In this document: in pieces, positions 60,921 to 64,000 of the stretch
Numbering within the stretch: the first letter of the stretch is position 1
Layout: the number at the start of each line of letters is the position of its first letter
Source: Clostridiales bacterium
GTDB taxonomy: Bacteria > Bacillota > Clostridia > Peptostreptococcales > Acidaminobacteraceae
Direction of reading: 5' to 3'
Length of the DNA stretch: 64,000 nt
NCBI GenBank assembly: GCA_016342415.1
Contig: JAEIOD010000017.1
Location: 35,741-99,740, forward strand
Translations under genes and position numbers: made by a program
Notes under the pieces: generated by a model
Database searches by the model: none
What the model saw: only the letters and a program-made list of their open reading frames with translations
What the model was told of the DNA's origin: nothing

Positions 60921-62012
60921 TCAATTAATTACTTCATCTAAAGCTTTAAGGAGAACCTCCGTTTGTTCAATGGTACCACTTGAAATTCTAATCCAATTTT
61001 CAAAGCCCCATAAGAAACCCGGTCTAATAATCACACCACGTTTTTGCAGTTCCACATAAGCTTCTTTTGAAGATGTGTTGATGTTTGCAAATATAAAGTT
61101 TGTATGCGACTCAACATATGTCATATTATGAGCATTGAAATAATCTCTCATCAGATCCAAAGACTTCTTATTTAATGCAACAGTATTCTTAATGTGCTCT
61201 TCGTCATCTAGTGATGCTAAAGCAGCAGCTTGACCAATTCTATTTGCATTGAAAACGCCTTTGATTTTACTCATTTCTTTAATGATTGCCACACTTGAGA
61301 AACAGTATCCGATTCTCAACCCTGCCAAACCGGCAACTTTAGAGAAGGTTCTTAGAATTATAGTATTGGGTCTGTTCTTTAAAACCTCTAATCCATCCAA
61401 GTATTCAGGATCATGAATTGCATATTCGAAGTATGCTTCATCTAACATCAATACTACCGATTCTGGTAATTTTCCAATAAACTCAAGTAACTCTGGTTTC
61501 GGCATGATATTACCTGTAGGATTGTTTGGATTACAAATATAAACAATTTTAGTCTTTTCATTAATATGTTCTTCAAATGCTTTTAGATCATGTTTAAAAT
61601 CATCTGTTAATGGTAATGAAATACACTTAGCACCAATGTGACTCGACATAATATCATAAAGTGCAAACGATGGTGCACCAAAGATAACTTCATCACCTTC
61701 ATTTATAAGTGTATGAGCTATCAATTTTAAAATTTGCTCTCCACCAGAACCAATAAGAACTTGATCTAATTCAAGATCATGATTATCAGCTAACTTTTGT
61801 CTTAACTCCAAAGCAGCTCCATCTGGATAGAGATGAATATTCTCAGCTTCTCTTTTGATTGCTTCGATTGCTTTCTTTGATGGTCCTAATGGATTTTCAT
61901 TAGATGCCAATTTTACAATTGATGTCAATCCATATTCTTTCATAACATCTTCAATCGGCTTACCTGGTACATATTCTTTTAAACTTGCTAGTTCTTTTCT
62001 AAAAATACTCAT
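60921..62012 (-). CDS. hisC: Histidinol-phosphate aminotransferase
   Basis: 363 residues from ATG 62012 (GGGAGGG upstream; the in-frame TTG at 62027 overlaps that RBS). Fold type I PLP enzyme with ASNENPLGPSKKA (about 34-46), CNPNNPTGNIMPK, DEAYFEYA and PLP Lys in LRTFSKVAGLAGLRIGYCF (about 218-223), and RISSGT near the C terminus. It converts imidazole acetol phosphate and glutamate to histidinol phosphate, but the family also includes aromatic aminotransferases. It stands alone, not in a his operon, so an aromatic or broad role is possible. Confidence 0.9.
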   Translation of the reverse strand: MSIFRKELASLKEYVPGKPIEDVMKEYGLTSIVKLASNENPLGPSKKAIEAIKREAENIHLYPDGAALELRQKLADNHDLELDQVLIGSGGEQILKLIAHTLINEGDEVIFGAPSFALYDIMSSHIGAKCISLPLTDDFKHDLKAFEEHINEKTKIVYICNPNNPTGNIMPKPELLEFIGKLPESVVLMLDEAYFEYAIHDPEYLDGLEVLKNRPNTIILRTFSKVAGLAGLRIGYCFSSVAIIKEMSKIKGVFNANRIGQAAALASLDDEEHIKNTVALNKKSLDLMRDYFNAHNMTYVESHTNFIFANINTSSKEAYVELQKRGVIIRPGFLWGFENWIRISSGTIEQTEVLLKALDEVIN

Positions 62013-62093
62013 TAAATTCCCTCCCAATTAGATATTATCTCCATTTTATATAAAGAATCATAATTATTGAACCTCTCATGATTAAAATCACAA

Positions 62094-62200
62094 GATTCCT
62101 AGGTAGAAAAGCCTAACGGCTTTTAATGGACTAGGCTATCCCGGTGGTTCCCACCGTTTTTCTTTCCTTACGCAAGTTGCTTTAAGCCTTCTTTTAATAT
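62094..62200 (-). ncRNA. Probable omega-RNA (reRNA) at the 3' end of tnpB
   Basis: On the reverse strand, beyond the tnpB stop, are CGGTGG / CCACCG and AAAAGCC / GGCTTTT hairpins followed by CTACCTAGGAATC near 62106-62094. This is where TnpB guide RNAs are encoded, with the guide reading into flanking DNA. Assignment is by position and structure only. Confidence 0.5.
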
Positions 62201-63376
62201 GTTTTTACTCGCATTGTGATCTCGATTATGTTTAATCCCACATTTCGGACATACCCAAGTTCTTACGCTTAGGTCTTTCACTTGTTTATTTTGTACGTCA
62301 CAATTACTACAGATCTGACTACTTGGATAATATTGGTCAACAATTATTAATTGCTTCTTTGACGATGACATTTTATACGTTAATAGCAGTTTAAATGTAT
62401 TGTAACTTGCATCACTTATACTCATCGCAAGTCTATTAGCTTTTAACATCTCTTTTGCTTTTAAGTCTTCTATACAAATAACATCATTCTGACGACTTAA
62501 TTTGGTCGTCAATTCATGCAAAAAATTATTTCTAGAATTTTGGATTTTCTTGTGATGTTTACTCAGTTTGATACGACTCTTTTCTCGATTTTTGCTTCCT
62601 TTTTCACGACGACTCATTTCACTTTGAAGTTTTTTTAGTTTTTTTATATTTTTAGAATAATGCTTTGGATTTGCAACCGTTTGACCATCGCTTATGGTAG
62701 CAAACACCGTTATGCCAAGATCGATTCCAATAGCTTTATCGGTTGATTTCACATGCTTCTCTAAAATATCTGTACAACATAAAGAAACATAATATTTACC
62801 ATCAGCTTCTTTTGAAAGAGTCGCATTTAATATACGACCTTCGTAACGTCTTGAATAGGCAATCTTAATACCTTTTACTTTTGGTAATTTAATTCTACAG
62901 TTTTGTTTTTTGAATTGACCTTTAGAGGTGTATTCAGCTTTTTTTTCAATCACTTCAATATTATTATTGGTTAAATTCATGACCATAGATTGATGAGGAT
63001 TTTTATATGATTTAAACTTCGGATGGTTTTGTAAGTGATAAAAAGTAAGTTCCAGCCCCTTATTCTTTGCATGTTTGATAGTCTTTACGGAATAAGTCAT
63101 TGGACCATTAAAAAAAGTTGTATAAGCTTTGGAGAGGTCTTTTAAAACATTTTGGAGGACTGATTTTTCACATTGATACAACCAACTATGCTCTTGCTTT
63201 AATTGCGTTAACAGCTTTGACATCTCAGTATAGGTTAAGATACCAAATTTCTTTTCAAATCGTTTCATATTCAGTTCCAGAAAATAATTCCATACATAAC
63301 GTTTTGCACAAAACATTTCCTCAAGTTTAAGAATCTGATTTTCTTTTGGATAGATTCTATATTTAAAACCTCTCAC
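62168..63376 (-). CDS. tnpB: TnpB, RNA-guided nuclease of IS605-family element
   Basis: A 402-residue TnpB. The N-terminal OrfB HTH region starts MRGFKYRIYPKENQILKLEE. The RuvC-like triad is D in AIGIDLGITVFATI (about 219), E in ICIEDLKAKEM (about 305) and D in HNRDHNASKNI (about 387), with the zinc ribbon CSNCDV and CPKCGI between. All catalytic residues are present, so it should cut DNA using the right-end RNA. RBS is near the end of tnpA. Confidence 0.93.
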   Translation of the reverse strand: MRGFKYRIYPKENQILKLEEMFCAKRYVWNYFLELNMKRFEKKFGILTYTEMSKLLTQLKQEHSWLYQCEKSVLQNVLKDLSKAYTTFFNGPMTYSVKTIKHAKNKGLELTFYHLQNHPKFKSYKNPHQSMVMNLTNNNIEVIEKKAEYTSKGQFKKQNCRIKLPKVKGIKIAYSRRYEGRILNATLSKEADGKYYVSLCCTDILEKHVKSTDKAIGIDLGITVFATISDGQTVANPKHYSKNIKKLKKLQSEMSRREKGSKNREKSRIKLSKHHKKIQNSRNNFLHELTTKLSRQNDVICIEDLKAKEMLKANRLAMSISDASYNTFKLLLTYKMSSSKKQLIIVDQYYPSSQICSNCDVQNKQVKDLSVRTWVCPKCGIKHNRDHNASKNILKEGLKQLA

Positions 63377-63388
63377 CTTCTAAGCTCC

Positions 63389-63793
63389 TCACTCTTTCGA
63401 TTTTTGTTTTTTAATATATGTTTTAATTTGCGATTTGGAATGTTCACTTACAGTTGCTACAAAATAAGAGGGATTCCATAAATGACCACCCCACAGTTCA
63501 TTTCTCAACTCAGGCATCTCCAAAAATAAAAATCTAGCACTGGTTCCTTTAAATGCTTTAATTATATTAGGAAGATAATGTTGGGGTTTACACTCAATGA
63601 GCATATGGACATGATCAGAGTCAGTCTCCATTTCTAAAATATCGATGCCATGATCATCAGCAATCTTTCTAAGTAAGGATTTCACTTTAACTTCAACAGA
63701 ATTCCTAAGTATTGGTTTTCTATACTTAGTACACCAAACCAAATGATATTTAAGAGAATATACGTATCCTCTTCCATAGTTTAAATTACTCAT
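63389..63793 (-). CDS. tnpA: TnpA, IS200/IS605 Y1 transposase
   Basis: A 134-residue HUH/Y1 transposase. The His-hydrophobic-His motif is DSDHVHMLIECKP (about 59-71) and the catalytic Tyr is in HSKSQIKTYIKKQ (about 120-130). It excises and inserts single-stranded circles. RBS AGGAGG precedes the ATG. Length and motifs are intact, so the element could be active. Confidence 0.93.
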   Translation of the reverse strand: MSNLNYGRGYVYSLKYHLVWCTKYRKPILRNSVEVKVKSLLRKIADDHGIDILEMETDSDHVHMLIECKPQHYLPNIIKAFKGTSARFLFLEMPELRNELWGGHLWNPSYFVATVSEHSKSQIKTYIKKQKSKE

Positions 63794-63827
63794 ATATACC
63801 TCCTAATTAATACTAACATACGATATA

Positions 63828-63880
63828 CGAAAAAGCAACAATAACACGTACATTCGTTCGCGTTTCCGTTGCTTTCAGAC
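63828..63880 (-). repeat. Left-end hairpin of the IS element
   Basis: Arms AAAGCAAC and GTTGCTTT enclose about 28 bases containing imperfect dyads (ACGTAC, CGTTCGCG). Subterminal hairpins of this kind are bound by TnpA. The sequence from 63881 to the window end has no gene. Confidence 0.6.
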
Positions 63881-64000
63881 TTCCTCTTTTTTTGAGTTCG
63901 TATAACATACATTATTGAAGGTATATAATGTGCACGCTTGTCAAGACACGAAATTCAGATTCTTAGTTATGAACTCCTTTCTTGATTTTAGGCTGCTTGT

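Larger units (their letters stand above)
62094..63880 (-). mobile_element. IS200/IS605-family element with tnpA and tnpB
   Basis: The element has a Y1 transposase gene (tnpA) followed 12 bases later by tnpB in the same direction. The putative left end lies upstream of tnpA with a hairpin whose arms are AAAGCAAC (63833-63840) and GTTGCTTT (63869-63876). The right end beyond tnpB has two hairpins at 62142-62156 and 62107-62124. Exact boundaries are not determinable; 62094 and 63880 are estimates. Both reading frames are intact. Confidence 0.85.

Noticed and set aside
60823..61059. 78-codon forward reading frame near hisC
   Set aside because: It runs through the hisC terminator and antisense to the hisC 3' end and has no RBS.

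Overview
The window is AT-rich DNA with Shine-Dalgarno sites of the GGAGG type. It carries a SAM-I (S-box) riboswitch, a tyrosyl T-box leader, a CIRCE element and a LevR-type sigma-54 phosphotransferase locus. It also carries an oxygen-sensitive 2-hydroxyacyl-CoA-dehydratase-type activase and the anaerobic DUF39 homocysteine route. Together these indicate a chromosomal segment of an anaerobic low-GC Firmicute of the class Clostridia, one with flagellin and a GerW/YtfJ-type gene. The species cannot be named from the sequence alone.

Layout. 1-4.1 kb: pirin (cut by the window edge), an azoreductase-like flavoprotein and their MarR repressor with two palindromic operators, then a GNAT acetyltransferase, a methyltransferase and an EFR1-type flavodoxin/ferredoxin. 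4.2-7.5 kb: a PepV-like dipeptidase, a LysR regulator divergent from an Asp/Glu racemase, and a possible histidine-kinase remnant. 7.5-13.5 kb: GalU, three glycosyltransferase-like proteins (one fused to a cyclic-nucleotide-binding domain) and a short flagellin. 13.5-24.3 kb: a kinase-like P-loop protein, a DinG-family helicase with a nuclease domain, a lytic transglycosylase, two two-component systems with lipoproteins, and a YcgR-like PilZ protein. 24.3-29.8 kb: a SAM-riboswitch-controlled operon for homocysteine and methionine (DUF39 protein, NIL-ferredoxin, UPF0280 protein, MetH activation protein, MetH). 29.8-37.4 kb: a DnaD-like protein, a NatAB-type ABC exporter, an Xre regulator with a membrane protein, Hsp20 under CIRCE, TyrS under a T-box, a MOSC protein, and an HD-GYP protein whose HD histidine is replaced by phenylalanine.

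37.5-41.0 kb is the most unusual part. A consensus promoter set among TTAGATGAAA-like repeats precedes six tandem, paralogous genes for 24-27-residue basic peptides (consensus KxKKVKKxRxAHIxAxDYYL) spaced exactly 87 or 88 nt apart. Two other short ORFs flank them. An MFS exporter and a regulator with a large N-terminal domain and a C-terminal ArsR-like winged helix follow in the same orientation. No modification enzyme or peptidase is visible. I read this as a candidate secreted-peptide, export and response system that I do not recognise.

41-44.6 kb: two GerW/YtfJ-like proteins, an ECF-like sigma factor with a zinc-finger anti-sigma, a DUF2953 protein and a cysteine-desulfurase-like enzyme. 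44.7-50.7 kb: a 1418-residue activase/DUF2229 protein, an unknown protein, an alkyltransferase-like protein and uracil-DNA glycosylase. 50.7-58.9 kb: a complete PTS locus (EI, MupG/DUF871, IIA, IIB, HPr, LevR-type activator, IIC) with two -24/-12 promoters and paired TTACACACTA sites. 58.9-64 kb: a C39-like lipoprotein, another lipoprotein, HisC, and an IS200/IS605 element with TnpA and TnpB.
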